Below, piece by piece: positions 1-10,361 of a DNA stretch of 64,000 nt. Source of the stretch: Clostridium sp. LS (lineage in GTDB: Bacteria > Bacillota > Clostridia > Clostridiales > Clostridiaceae). The position numbers and the translations under genes are program-made. The notes below the pieces were generated by a model, which was not told where the DNA came from, made no database searches, and saw nothing but the letters and a program-made list of their open reading frames with translations. The stretch is taken from the NCBI RefSeq assembly GCF_002760435.1, contig NZ_AUUU01000046.1, positions 62,001-126,000 of the forward strand. Direction: 5' to 3'. The number at the start of each line of letters is the position of its first letter. Position 1 is the first letter of the stretch.

Positions 1-1919
1 ATAATATGAATTATTTTATCCTTAGTTTTAAGATTACTTTTATCTAAAGCTACACAAATTTCATCTTTATATGCACCCTCATTTAAGATATTTATAAAGT
101 AATCAATATCTTTATTTTGTTCTAATCCCTCCATTAATAATTCTATCTCACTAGAATTACTTACAGAATCTGTAAGTAATTCTTTGATTGTCGGGTTACA
201 TAATATTAAATCATACTCAAAAGTGCAACCTATATACTTTTCTTGAGAATACACTCTTATAACATCTTCTCCATTTCTTCCACAGTACTTATCTACAACA
301 TTATTAGAACAAGGATTATAATCATATTTATCTTTTTCACAGTCAATAGCAATAGGCAAACACACTTCCCATTTACTATTTTTCTCTTTTTTCTTTCTTG
401 ATGGATCTAAATCCGTTATGCAGGCTACTTTTTTCTTTATCGCATAATTGCTTTTAGATGTATCAAATAATTTTAGAAAATGGTCAAAATATTTTCCACC
501 AATATTAATTATTGAAACATGTGCATCTGTTAAGTCACAATCTGATATCTTGGCAAACTCTGGTACAAGTAATTGTTCTGCTATCCCCTCTACAAAAATT
601 AAACTCTTAGCAAAAAACATATCTGCTTTTGTCACATCTATAAACCTTTGAACATAGTTTTTAGATATTTTATCTTCTTTTGTATCTGTAAATACTTTAC
701 CTGGATAAGCTACTTTCACTTCATCATTATCTTTATACAACACAATAATATCATCCAAATTAACAGCTGCTGCAATATTAGGTGAATGAGATGTAATAAA
801 AATTTGGCGTACTTCTGTTTCCTTATTTTCATTTAAGAATTTTAAAAACTTATATTGCATATTAGGGTGCAAATGTGCTTCTGGTTCTTCTATTGCAAGC
901 ATAGAAAACACTTTAGCATTAGTACCTAAATACTCTCCTGAAGCATTTTTCTGCATTCGAGCAAGCAGTAATGAAATATAAATTAGATTATTATATCCCA
1001 ATCCATTTTGATTTGCAGGTAGCTTTATTCCAGTTTCATTTTCAACTATCAATTTAAGAGCCGAATAAAGTTCAGTATCAAGAATTCTACCTTCAAATGA
1101 TGGTGTTAGTTTTTCAAACGAAGCTCCTGTTTCCTCTGCATATTTAAGCATATGCTTTTTTCCTGCACTCATCCTATTTTCAAGCGAATTAATAAGAATT
1201 TTTGCATTCTTAGAAAATTCTTTTTTTCTTTCGATAATCACATCTCTTTTTTCATTGTCCTTTAATTTCTCATCTATTTTCACTTCATAATCTATAAAGA
1301 AATCTATAACCTCTTTAAGTAAGGAATTCTTTCCTGTAAACATATCCCTTTCTACATCTCTTATTGCTGTTAGAAATTGAAAATCAAATTTTTTTAGTGT
1401 TTCTCCATCTATAACATTTTTATGTTCAGGATTTCCTACATAAATTTTATACGTATATTTTCTTAGACAATTATAATCAATTTCATACCAATAATCATTG
1501 ACATCATCACTTTTAATGTTTTCAATAATATTTTTATAATCATCAATTTCTTTTTCTGGAAGAAAAAACTCATATGTAATTAAAGCTTCATATGGCTTTT
1601 CAATCTTCGTAAGCCATGTTGATACTGTTACTAAATCATCTGAATAATCTTCTTCATTTTGAGATTCAACAAGTTTTGCTGTTATTGTTATTTTGGGTGG
1701 ATTACTTTTTAGCTCCTCAATCGATATATTTTTACTAAAATCATCTATACATAATCTCTTATTCTTCTCACTGTCAAACAATAATTCTAATGCTTTTATG
1801 ACAGTAGTTTTCCCTGAATTATTGTGCCCTATTATTACATTAGTACCTTCAGTAAAAAGGATTTTAGTTGAATCTTTAAATCCCCTGAAATTAGTCAATT
1901 TTAATTCTGAAATATACAT
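1..1919 (-). CDS. OLD-family ATP-dependent endonuclease (AAA + TOPRIM), 3' end outside window
   Basis: An open frame of 639 codons runs from the ATG at 1919 to the window edge without a stop. Residues about 1-40 form an ABC-type ATPase start with the P-loop GHNNSGKTT near residue 30. EEPEAHLHP (Walker B) is near residue 343, followed by an ITSHSP-type H-loop. A C-terminal TOPRIM domain follows, with VEGIAE near residue 443 and DLD near residue 500, the acidic metal-binding residues of OLD nucleases. A GAGGGG ribosome site precedes the ATG, which lies 19 nt after the drmC stop, so it is probably the last or next-to-last gene of the DISARM operon. GajA of Gabija belongs to this family, but a UvrD partner would have to lie left of the edge. 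The family call is secure; its role in this operon is inferred. Confidence 0.85.
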   Translation of the reverse strand, partial: MYISELKLTNFRGFKDSTKILFTEGTNVIIGHNNSGKTTVIKALELLFDSEKNKRLCIDDFSKNISIEELKSNPPKITITAKLVESQNEEDYSDDLVTVSTWLTKIEKPYEALITYEFFLPEKEIDDYKNIIENIKSDDVNDYWYEIDYNCLRKYTYKIYVGNPEHKNVIDGETLKKFDFQFLTAIRDVERDMFTGKNSLLKEVIDFFIDYEVKIDEKLKDNEKRDVIIERKKEFSKNAKILINSLENRMSAGKKHMLKYAEETGASFEKLTPSFEGRILDTELYSALKLIVENETGIKLPANQNGLGYNNLIYISLLLARMQKNASGEYLGTNAKVFSMLAIEEPEAHLHPNMQYKFLKFLNENKETEVRQIFITSHSPNIAAAVNLDDIIVLYKDNDEVKVAYPGKVFTDTKEDKISKNYVQRFIDVTKADMFFAKSLIFVEGIAEQLLVPEFAKISDCDLTDAHVSIINIGGKYFDHFLKLFDTSKSNYAIKKKVACITDLDPSRKKKEKNSKWEVCLPIAIDCEKDKYDYNPCSNNVVDKYCGRNGEDVIRVYSQEKYIGCTFEYDLILCNPTIKELLTDSVSNSSEIELLMEGLEQNKDIDYFINILNEGAYKDEICVALDKSNLKTKDKIIHI

Positions 1920-1938
1920 TTAATTCCCCTCATTTTCT

Positions 1939-2631
1939 TTATATCTTTTCAAACACCTTCTGCCTCTTAAGCTCTTTTAGCATCCCCTCAACTAATTCTG
2001 CTTTTTTAAAAGACTCTATAACTGTGCCCATTTCAATATTTCCTTCAATTCCATGATAAGATAGATTTGAAGAAGAAATAAAAGTTTTATAGGAATCTAT
2101 AACTATTACTTTGGCATGAAGAGCTGCCATCTTGTCTTTTGTGTTTTTGTTATAATCATAAATATTTAAATACCTACTCTTATACAATAAAAGCTTGTCT
2201 AAATGCTCTTTTTTATTCTCAAAATCATTAAGATAGAAATTTACATATATACCTTGTCTACTTTTATTAACTATCTCATCAAATAGTTCTATAGCATAGT
2301 CGGATATTGAGTAACCTGTTAAAGTTATACTCTTCTCCGCACTAAATATTAATTCTTTTATGATTGCACTGGTCTTTCTGGCATTTAATTTGAAACTATT
2401 TGGTGCTGTTATTACAATCTCAACCTTTTCAGTATTTTTATAATTATATAAACCAATTGCAACTTGAAGTAATCTATTTGCTTCTTCAACAGATAGATTG
2501 GGGAATCTCTTATTAATTTCTATAAGAGATTCCTTAAAATTCAAGTTAAAATCCAAAATATCATTAATTTTTTCAATATCTGATACAATGGTTTCTATAA
2601 GAAGTGCTTCACTTATACTTCCATTCCACAT
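1939..2631 (-). CDS. drmC: DrmC, phospholipase D-like DISARM protein
   Basis: A 230-residue protein with a PLD-superfamily C-terminal half. The HxK core reads LHAKVIVID near residue 170, followed by an FISSSNLS segment that matches the usual serine/asparagine part of the HKD fold. The N-terminal half is helical and has no recognised motif. DrmC is the least essential core DISARM component; a PLD fold suggests nuclease or nucleic-acid binding activity, which is not proven here. The ATG overlaps the 3' end of drmB by 19 nt, so translation is probably coupled. Position directly after DrmA and DrmB supports the name more strongly than sequence alone. Confidence 0.8.
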   Translation of the reverse strand: MWNGSISEALLIETIVSDIEKINDILDFNLNFKESLIEINKRFPNLSVEEANRLLQVAIGLYNYKNTEKVEIVITAPNSFKLNARKTSAIIKELIFSAEKSITLTGYSISDYAIELFDEIVNKSRQGIYVNFYLNDFENKKEHLDKLLLYKSRYLNIYDYNKNTKDKMAALHAKVIVIDSYKTFISSSNLSYHGIEGNIEMGTVIESFKKAELVEGMLKELKRQKVFEKI

Positions 2632-4376
2632 AGTTCTTTCACCAAATCTTTAAAATAACTACAATCTCCATCTATAGCTAAAGGTACAACAAGTTTTCTA
2701 TCTAATAATCTGTTTCCATTTTCACAGGCTGTTTCTGAAATCATTGCACAAGAATGACAAGCAGCACCATTTAATCTTTCATCAGAAGGCTCATTTGCCA
2801 TACATTCTGGATCTGTTGTACAGGTCAGTGCATTTTCCAATGCCTGCTTTAATAGTTTATTAAAACTCCTTATTTCACCCATTTCAACTAATCCACCTAA
2901 AGATCCTTCTTTATCAGCACTTCCAGTATAAAGTAATACGCCACACATGTTTTCACTACTGTATATTCTCTCTTTAATCGCAGATGATGAATAACCGCAA
3001 AGCATAGCCATTTCCTTAATCATTAAATGAGCAAAAGTATGTAAGAGAACGTATTCCGCATTTCTTTCCTTAAATTTTGTCCATCCCCTTGATTGACAAA
3101 ATTCGCTATAATAACTCTTATATTTTTCCGATAATTTTTGAGTTTTTAGATTTTGCTTCCATTCTTTAACTGTTTCTTTATTAAACTCAATAAAAATTCC
3201 TTCACCATTTATTTCAACTGCTGGAAGCCAAGGTTCTACTTTACTTTTTGTTAGCGGCACTATATTTTTAGGATCATCTACTTCTGGTTCAGGGGCTTCC
3301 ATTCTCATAAAACCTAGTAATACCATTACTTCTCTTAATCTATGAACTTTAATAATCCTAGAAAAATATTTTGATAGATAATTAGGAACGGCTTCTTCCT
3401 CTGCTTTAAAGTATTTTACATTTGTTTGGTATATCATATCATCATGATGAGTAATCGCTGCATATTCCATTTCTTTAATCTCAGTAAACTCTTTTATTTT
3501 TTCATCTCTTTTTTTAACTGCAGCATTAAATTCTTCTCTTGAGCATCTTTCTTTAAAATACTTCTCATAAACTTTTGTTACTCCCATTTCACCAAAATCA
3601 TCCCTATAATTGATAATGTCCCTGTAGTGTTCATCAACTAATGAATATAATGGATTTATCCAAGGTGGAATTGATATTGCACTTCTTATTACAGAAAAAT
3701 AAACGTTAGAAGCTCCACGCTGTGATGGAATAACTTGTTTTTTGCAAGTAGAATATACTCCTTTTGAATTTTTAATTATTCTTGGGTTATGGGGATGTCT
3801 ACCACTACATTTTAATTCTCTAAAATTATCTGGACTTGTTGCGCCACTCATATTTCTTGAAGCCCCACAATCACACTGAACTATTAACTCTGCTAATGAT
3901 GATGTATTTCCAGTAGAAATTAATTTCATACTTTTTTTACAAGTAGTTTCTCCTTTATGAACCCACCATCTCCAAGGAAAATCATCAAGATGTCCATCAG
4001 TACATGCCGTAATAAATCTGGCAGGATATGCTTTAAAACCACATAAAGGACACACTGGACCGTTTTGAATATATTTATCTAAGTTAAAATTTTCTGTAAT
4101 GTCAAATAAGTTATTGCACCTACTATTAGAACAAACATGATAGCTTGGAAATGATACTACTGGAATATCCCCAATAAAAGAAGCTTTAGGTGTTTTAAAA
4201 AAATCCACTCCTAAGTAAGAAGCTAATCTTGAATCATATATTGTTTTTCCATAAGATGTCCAATAATTAATATCTAAGACTGTTACCGAATCATTAAGAG
4301 CATCTAATATGGAGCCTGGACCAAAAGTTGTTATTAATTGGTTAGGTCTTAATTCACCCAGTTTATTTATTTTCAT
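2613..4376 (-). CDS. drmB: DrmB, DUF1998 protein of DISARM
   Basis: About 587 residues from the chosen ATG at 4376, which has an AGAGGAGG site; a longer frame starts upstream but lacks one. The N-terminus carries GELRPNQLITTFGPGS, a typical DrmB opening. Zinc-ligand pairs occur in the first third (CSNSRCNN, CPLCG, then further C/H residues). The DUF1998 signature LHTFAHLMIKE is near residue 450, followed by cysteine pairs (CTTDPEC, CHSC) near residues 520-550. In DISARM, DrmB forms a complex with the DrmA helicase that recognises and translocates invading DNA. The gene overlaps the drmA stop by 14 nt and the drmC start by 19 nt. Family and context agree. Confidence 0.9.
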   Translation of the reverse strand: MKINKLGELRPNQLITTFGPGSILDALNDSVTVLDINYWTSYGKTIYDSRLASYLGVDFFKTPKASFIGDIPVVSFPSYHVCSNSRCNNLFDITENFNLDKYIQNGPVCPLCGFKAYPARFITACTDGHLDDFPWRWWVHKGETTCKKSMKLISTGNTSSLAELIVQCDCGASRNMSGATSPDNFRELKCSGRHPHNPRIIKNSKGVYSTCKKQVIPSQRGASNVYFSVIRSAISIPPWINPLYSLVDEHYRDIINYRDDFGEMGVTKVYEKYFKERCSREEFNAAVKKRDEKIKEFTEIKEMEYAAITHHDDMIYQTNVKYFKAEEEAVPNYLSKYFSRIIKVHRLREVMVLLGFMRMEAPEPEVDDPKNIVPLTKSKVEPWLPAVEINGEGIFIEFNKETVKEWKQNLKTQKLSEKYKSYYSEFCQSRGWTKFKERNAEYVLLHTFAHLMIKEMAMLCGYSSSAIKERIYSSENMCGVLLYTGSADKEGSLGGLVEMGEIRSFNKLLKQALENALTCTTDPECMANEPSDERLNGAACHSCAMISETACENGNRLLDRKLVVPLAIDGDCSYFKDLVKELCGMEV

Positions 4377-7300
4377 TCTTATTAGCCTCCTCTGTAAAAT
4401 AATAAAGTGCCGATGAACTTTCAACTTCTCTCATTGAATTAAGTGTAGGTTTTTCTTTAGCAGTACAATATTCGTTGTAATAATTTAACAATCTATTATA
4501 CTTTTCAGTATTTTTAATATAATAATATAACTCTTTTTCTTCTTTTGATAAACATTTCCAATCTTCAATAAATTGATTAATTTCAAAAGATGTATCTTCT
4601 TTTGCCTTAGCTGATACTACCTTAAGCCTTTCTATTATTACTTTCTTTGTTTCTTCTATTATTTCATTTTCAATATCACAAATACTATTTGCTCCTTTGT
4701 TAGCAGCCATAACTTCATTTTTTAATCTTAATAAAGCTACAACTATTGCATGAAGAACTCTATCTCTTGCACGAGCAGAAAATGGTGTTGCAGTAGTTCC
4801 TTCTACATATCTATACATATGTGAGTGGAACCCTTTAAAGTTTTCATAGTGAGATAAATCCCTCGGTCTATATGGATTATAAATGGTAACTACAAGCCCA
4901 GGAAACCTTCTTCCTATACGGCTTGTGGCTTGAATATATTCAGAATTCTGCTTAGGTTGTCCCATTACAGTCATTAACCCAAGTCTATCAACATCCATAC
5001 CAACTGCAATCATATTTGTAGCTATTGCAACATCTAAACATTCTTCATTGTCATGGGATAGAGTTAATTGTTCTAATAGTTCTGCAATCTTATAAGAAGA
5101 TATACGTGAGGTAATTTCTTTTGTTCTCTTTAAGAATCTTTCCTGATTATATCCATATCTTTTCTTTATTCTTTTTATTCTCTTAGGAATGTCATCCTGT
5201 AATAACCTTACAGTACCACCTAATTCTCTTATACTATTAAAATAACCAATTAAAGTATAATAAGGATCTATAAATTCTTTATAATCTTCATCATTTAATA
5301 ACTCCTTAACTGTTTGAAGTAGAACTGCATATATTCTAAGTACAGTAGTTTTCATTGACTGCCCACTGGCACAAACTGAACAATATTTTCTAAAGGGCTT
5401 ATCAGCTAAACTAATTTCTTTAATAAAATAACTATCTCCAATATCAAAACCACTTGGTGGAAATTGAGAGAAACTATTCCTTCCATATAAACACCTTATT
5501 TGTTCATCTGCGTTTTTTATAGTTGCTGTAGAAACTATGTATTTAGGTAATATTTTCTTCCCATTTCTAGTAAATGAACACATTTCTTCTATTACAGTTT
5601 CATAACCTCCATAAATTGTTCCGAGAGGACCTGTTATAAGATGCAATTCATCTTGAACTATAAGTTCTGGTGGATAGAATTGTCTTGTTTCAACAACTTT
5701 AGCTGCACTTAAATTTTCTTTTTTATTATGGCGATTTGGATGGTCTTCTCCACAAGCTATATATCCATGCCTTTCACAAACTCTATCTGTTCTACCGAAG
5801 ATTAATCCAGTTTTTTCATCCCAAGGAAGCCTTGCAAACTTATCTACTGTTGAAATAATTACCGTTGGGCATTTTCTATAAATTTCTTCATCTAGAATAT
5901 AAACTGGTATTGGCTTTTCTTTATATTTATAAAAATAGCAATTAGCATCGTGACAATAAATATTTACTTCTCCTTTTTCAATGTCAATTTCATAATCCTC
6001 TTTATTTATTTCACTCCCACAGAAAGGACAAGTAATAATTTGCTTAGTAAGTTTATTTACGGCTTTATCACTAGCTGTTGGATCTTCTTTATTAAACTTA
6101 AATTCATTAAAACTATTTGGAGTTACTCCACCTCCAACCCAAAATCCTATTGAAATTGGTGATTTACCATAATTATTTTCATTTTTACTTCTAATCATTT
6201 CTGCTGCACATATCATTTTAGTTAATCTATCACGTTGTTGAGTAGTTAAAAGTCTTAATGTATATCTTAAAATAACTGTTACTCCACCATCTTTTTCAAA
6301 TTCTTTTTCATTACTTGCAGTTAATCTTCTATGTCCAATTACAAATGCAATCAATCCTAAATAAGCCTCAGTTTTTCCTCCTCCAGTTGGGAAGTAAAGC
6401 AAGTCAACATTTTTTCGTTCATTATCTATAGGATTTATACATCCAGAAATATTTAAAAGTATAAATGCTATTTGGAATGGTCTCCATTTGCTATGATCTT
6501 TTTTGCAAAATTCTTCATCTCTAAAACTACACTTTATACCGCTACCATATTTTTTTGAGAATTCACTCATTCCTCTTTGCAAATACATACATTGGTTCAT
6601 AAAGCAAAAGGCTTTAAAAGCATAATCATTGCTTTCTATTTGCTCTATACCTTTAGAAATTCTGTTATAAGCTTCTATGCATGAATTAATAATTTTATCT
6701 CCTCTATCTTTAAAGCCTTCTTCTTGCATTTTAAAATTGCTTTTTAAAGCATTAATCCATTCAAAGTAATCACTATTTAAAGCTTTTAATCTCCTAATTG
6801 TTTCAGCTTTATTTGAAGGCTTAGCCATAAACTTCATAGAAAAATAATCTTCTGAAAATCCTTCAAGATTTGGACTAACAGAAGCAATTTCATGTTCAGG
6901 TATAAAAACAGTTTTAACCTCTATAGCCTTGTCTCCTTCTGATTTAGTCCAATCTGCAGCACACCCATTGCCACGAGCATAAATTGGTCTTTTTTCATAA
7001 TAAAATTCATCTTCTATTTCAATATCTCGACAAAGATGTTCTGGTTCAAAAACAGGTTGATTTTCCAACCCTCTAACTATAAGTTCTGCTTGAAACATTA
7101 CATTTTCAAAGTCTCTATCATCACTGGTTTCTTTTCCATTAACCAAATAAACTGCAACTAATTTTGCACCACTTTTAAGTCGAATTTGCGATGATTTAAT
7201 TTTAATAGATGGATCATCTTTTAGAGTTAGTTCTATATTTCTGTTTTTATCTCCTATATCAAGAATAAGTTCTTCTTCCTTTGGAACACGTACAAACACA

Positions 7301-7707
7301 GTCCTACCAGTTTTCTTTTTATTTTCTTCATCATTATCTTTATCTGGTTTTATCTTATCTTTATAATATTGTCCCCATTTTACTTTAACTTTTAATTTTT
7401 CTATGTCGCTATTAACATAAAATCTTATTCCCATAGAAGATTGAAGCTTGAACTTAGCTCCAACCATCTCTTCTATTTCGTCTTCTTCGTTATCTATATG
7501 TTCTTCATCCATTGCTGACATAAAATCATTATTCTCATATTCTACATCAGTAGATACAGAAATTTTCCTAGGATATAGCATTCCTGTTATATAACTGCTT
7601 AGTGGTGATTCATCTAACTTCTCTTCTTCTTCCAACGGCCCCATTAAGTCTATTTTTAAAACGTCAAGTAGCTTGTCCCTAACTTTACTATAAGATTTAT
7701 CACTCAT
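4363..7707 (-). CDS. drmA: DrmA, DISARM superfamily 2 helicase
   Basis: About 1114 residues from the ATG at 7707, which is preceded by GGAGGGAATTGAGA; the 8 codons upstream are not needed. Walker A is TGGGKTEAYL near residue 440. A zinc-binding insertion CPFCG...C...C lies near residue 563, and the Walker B-like QDELH occurs where family members have DE-containing motifs. The second RecA domain contains an IAVGMDVDRLG segment and QATSRIGRR (motif VI) near residue 920. DrmA pairs with DrmB in all DISARM classes and acts on incoming DNA, probably loading at 5' overhangs. It overlaps the res stop by 8 nt and the drmB start by 14 nt. Confidence 0.9.
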   Translation of the reverse strand: MSDKSYSKVRDKLLDVLKIDLMGPLEEEEKLDESPLSSYITGMLYPRKISVSTDVEYENNDFMSAMDEEHIDNEEDEIEEMVGAKFKLQSSMGIRFYVNSDIEKLKVKVKWGQYYKDKIKPDKDNDEENKKKTGRTVFVRVPKEEELILDIGDKNRNIELTLKDDPSIKIKSSQIRLKSGAKLVAVYLVNGKETSDDRDFENVMFQAELIVRGLENQPVFEPEHLCRDIEIEDEFYYEKRPIYARGNGCAADWTKSEGDKAIEVKTVFIPEHEIASVSPNLEGFSEDYFSMKFMAKPSNKAETIRRLKALNSDYFEWINALKSNFKMQEEGFKDRGDKIINSCIEAYNRISKGIEQIESNDYAFKAFCFMNQCMYLQRGMSEFSKKYGSGIKCSFRDEEFCKKDHSKWRPFQIAFILLNISGCINPIDNERKNVDLLYFPTGGGKTEAYLGLIAFVIGHRRLTASNEKEFEKDGGVTVILRYTLRLLTTQQRDRLTKMICAAEMIRSKNENNYGKSPISIGFWVGGGVTPNSFNEFKFNKEDPTASDKAVNKLTKQIITCPFCGSEINKEDYEIDIEKGEVNIYCHDANCYFYKYKEKPIPVYILDEEIYRKCPTVIISTVDKFARLPWDEKTGLIFGRTDRVCERHGYIACGEDHPNRHNKKENLSAAKVVETRQFYPPELIVQDELHLITGPLGTIYGGYETVIEEMCSFTRNGKKILPKYIVSTATIKNADEQIRCLYGRNSFSQFPPSGFDIGDSYFIKEISLADKPFRKYCSVCASGQSMKTTVLRIYAVLLQTVKELLNDEDYKEFIDPYYTLIGYFNSIRELGGTVRLLQDDIPKRIKRIKKRYGYNQERFLKRTKEITSRISSYKIAELLEQLTLSHDNEECLDVAIATNMIAVGMDVDRLGLMTVMGQPKQNSEYIQATSRIGRRFPGLVVTIYNPYRPRDLSHYENFKGFHSHMYRYVEGTTATPFSARARDRVLHAIVVALLRLKNEVMAANKGANSICDIENEIIEETKKVIIERLKVVSAKAKEDTSFEINQFIEDWKCLSKEEKELYYYIKNTEKYNRLLNYYNEYCTAKEKPTLNSMREVESSSALYYFTEEANKNENK

Positions 7708-10360
7708 TCTCAATTCCCTCCAAATTTTCACTCAAACCAACTGTGTACATGAAAGAATTCCCTATAATAACCTTGTCCCCTGCAATAAGTCTATAATTCC
7801 ATTGTTTTTTATCAGCATCCACTTCTGTTGCACACTTACACCACTTTATTGCTGCTTTAGCCTTTTCAAGAACATCTTTATCTTCCGTTTCATTTTTAGC
7901 TTTAATTTCAATTAAATATTTTGAATCTGTAGTTTCCAAAATAAAATCAGGATTATATTGCTTGCCTGCTTTATAAAACAGTCCCATCTGATTTAGCGGT
8001 GGCTTAATCCATCTTAATACCTTTTTATCTTCTTCTAATATAACTGAGAATCTTCTTTCATCATCACTGTCAAAACCATATTCAGGATAATAAGATTTTT
8101 TATATCCCGTAAACAAGTATTGTCTAATGTTCTTTTTATCTTTTATATCCTTGTAAAAATCAACACTTCCACCTGGTTTTATATTTTTTACAAAAGGTTT
8201 GAAAATAATCAGGTCTTTTTCTATTCTATATATAAATTCTGTATGCTCTTCTTTAGCTGCATAAATTTGCTTTTTTATCTCATTTACTATTAAAGTAGCA
8301 TATCTTCTTACTATTTTTTTCTTATCTTCATAAGAACCTTCAATAAGTTTAAGATATTGCTCAACAATATTTAATATATAGTCAGCATCTTCCGAACTAA
8401 ACTCTGGTACGCTTTCAAGAAGCATACATGCAAGTTCATTTACTGGATCATCAATTTCTAATGCTACTGCTTCAAGTGTTTCAAGCAATTTATTATTTAT
8501 AACATCATATCTTTCAATGTATGATTGCTCCAATTCAAAGTTATTAATCACTTTCTTAACTGTAATTGGTTTAAACTTTACTGTAGAACTGTATCCTATA
8601 CTTATTTTAGGTACAGAAATAGCGAATTGCTTTAACTTATTTATTTTTTCAATAAATTCATCTTTTTTGAGTATTGGTGTTTTAGTAATTTTTGCTTTAT
8701 CTTTAGTCTTTGAGAGTTCTTCAAAGGCTTCTTTTGAATTTTCATCTATCTTTTCCTCAACAGTCTTTTCCAGTTCAAATAATGTCATCTGCTGGATATC
8801 AGAATTATCCTTTGCCTTTACTTCTTTTGCATAGGTTTTTAAGTATCCTTTATACAAGTCTTCCTGTATTCTAATATCACTTATATCCTGAAAGGATTTC
8901 ATATCTGTATAACTTATTGCTTTTTCAAATAATTCTAACTGTACATTATTAAGCTCTGGTTCTATTTCTACTGTTTCCGTTTGCTCTATTTCTTCTTCAT
9001 CTAGGTTACGCTTCTTAAATACTGGATTTAATTTTATCTCATCAACTAATTCCCTATAATGATCGTGTGCTACTATATCCAATGTATCCAATTCTTCCTG
9101 TCCAGTTATCTTCCCAAAAGGTAAACGTAGTCCCCTTCCTATAGTCTGCAATGCCAATATTTCACTTTTTGCAGCATTTAAAGGAATAATCGTAAATAAG
9201 TTATTAACATCCCATCCTTCCTTAAGTTTGTACACATGCAAAACTATTTCAATAGGATTTGTATTTTCTTCTATAGTTAATAGCTTCTTAATATTGTCTT
9301 CAGTTTCTACGCTACCTGTTTTTGAATGTATTTCTATAACCCTACCTTTATACTTTCCGTCAAAAAAGGAATCAGAATCTATTAACTGTCTTATTTCCAT
9401 AGCATGGTTTGTATCTTTGCAGGATATTAGAACTATAGGTTTTACTTGAGGCAATCCATTTTCACTGCAATATTTATAAACTGTAGCTTTTCTATGCTCA
9501 TGCAGCTTGATACCATCCTTTATTTTCATTTCTTCAATATCTTTTTCAGTAAAACCTGCTGTATTTGTTCTCCCCATAACTACAGGTATTTTAAGAAATT
9601 TTCCTGCTCCCTCTGCTAATCCATAGCTGTAAATAATATTTTTATTTGTTGATTTTGGTGTAGCTGTAAACTCTAATCCTAATATTGGTTTCAAATAATC
9701 TATAGCTTTCATAGATGCAGGAGCATAATACCTATGAGCCTCATCCATACAAATTACTAAATCGTCAAAACTAGCAAGTACTTCCGCAAAGGATTTTCCT
9801 AATGCTTCTTGGAACTCATGGAACTTAAATTGCACATCTCCTCTATTAAATATTTTACCAATGTTAAAAATAAATATTTGAATTTCTGAAGAATTATCAA
9901 TTTCTATCTCACCTTGAACATATTTTACAGGATAGGATAAATAATTCTCACCATCATATACCTTAGGTCTTCCCATTTCTGCTTCTAATCCCTTAAACAT
10001 ATATTTAGGATGGTGCGGCATTACTTCCTTACGAAGTTTATCATATATTGTATTCCCTGGAGCCAATATAAAAAAGTGCTTGTAGCCTTTAGTTTTATAT
10101 AAATAATATATGGAAGCCCCCATTAATCTTGTCTTTCCAATACCTGTGGTCATTTCAAAGCAGAAAGAAGGAAAACCAAGATTATCATCTACCTTTATCT
10201 TGGATTGTGTTTGACAGTTTTCTGTAGCTATTTCTTCTGCCTGTTCTTTAGAATAGGTTTTATAATCTATTTTAGAACATATATTATCTAAAGTTTTAAG
10301 AGCCTCAAGTTGAGGTTCTCTAAGGCTCATTGCCCAATTTAATTTATCAACAATACTCAT
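7700..10360 (-). CDS. Type III restriction endonuclease subunit Res
   Basis: About 886 residues starting at the ATG at 10360 (GAGGGA upstream), one base after the mod stop. Domain order is standard for Res: SF2 helicase with Walker A TTGIGKTR near residue 77, DEAH box MDEAHRY near 205 and motif VI IGRGLRLP in the second RecA domain. A long linker follows, then a C-terminal PD-(D/E)xK nuclease with NPDFILE and EIKAK near residue 810. In type III systems Res and Mod form one complex that cuts when it meets head-to-head sites. Here the pair sits between a SNF2 helicase and DrmA inside a DISARM-type operon, so it may serve DISARM rather than act independently. Length and motifs show no sign of decay. 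Confidence 0.9.
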   Translation of the reverse strand: MSIVDKLNWAMSLREPQLEALKTLDNICSKIDYKTYSKEQAEEIATENCQTQSKIKVDDNLGFPSFCFEMTTGIGKTRLMGASIYYLYKTKGYKHFFILAPGNTIYDKLRKEVMPHHPKYMFKGLEAEMGRPKVYDGENYLSYPVKYVQGEIEIDNSSEIQIFIFNIGKIFNRGDVQFKFHEFQEALGKSFAEVLASFDDLVICMDEAHRYYAPASMKAIDYLKPILGLEFTATPKSTNKNIIYSYGLAEGAGKFLKIPVVMGRTNTAGFTEKDIEEMKIKDGIKLHEHRKATVYKYCSENGLPQVKPIVLISCKDTNHAMEIRQLIDSDSFFDGKYKGRVIEIHSKTGSVETEDNIKKLLTIEENTNPIEIVLHVYKLKEGWDVNNLFTIIPLNAAKSEILALQTIGRGLRLPFGKITGQEELDTLDIVAHDHYRELVDEIKLNPVFKKRNLDEEEIEQTETVEIEPELNNVQLELFEKAISYTDMKSFQDISDIRIQEDLYKGYLKTYAKEVKAKDNSDIQQMTLFELEKTVEEKIDENSKEAFEELSKTKDKAKITKTPILKKDEFIEKINKLKQFAISVPKISIGYSSTVKFKPITVKKVINNFELEQSYIERYDVINNKLLETLEAVALEIDDPVNELACMLLESVPEFSSEDADYILNIVEQYLKLIEGSYEDKKKIVRRYATLIVNEIKKQIYAAKEEHTEFIYRIEKDLIIFKPFVKNIKPGGSVDFYKDIKDKKNIRQYLFTGYKKSYYPEYGFDSDDERRFSVILEEDKKVLRWIKPPLNQMGLFYKAGKQYNPDFILETTDSKYLIEIKAKNETEDKDVLEKAKAAIKWCKCATEVDADKKQWNYRLIAGDKVIIGNSFMYTVGLSENLEGIENE

Positions 10361-10361
10361 T

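Noticed and set aside
1..1919. Gabija GajA
   Set aside because: Domain order fits, but no UvrD helicase is visible and context is DISARM; called OLD family only.
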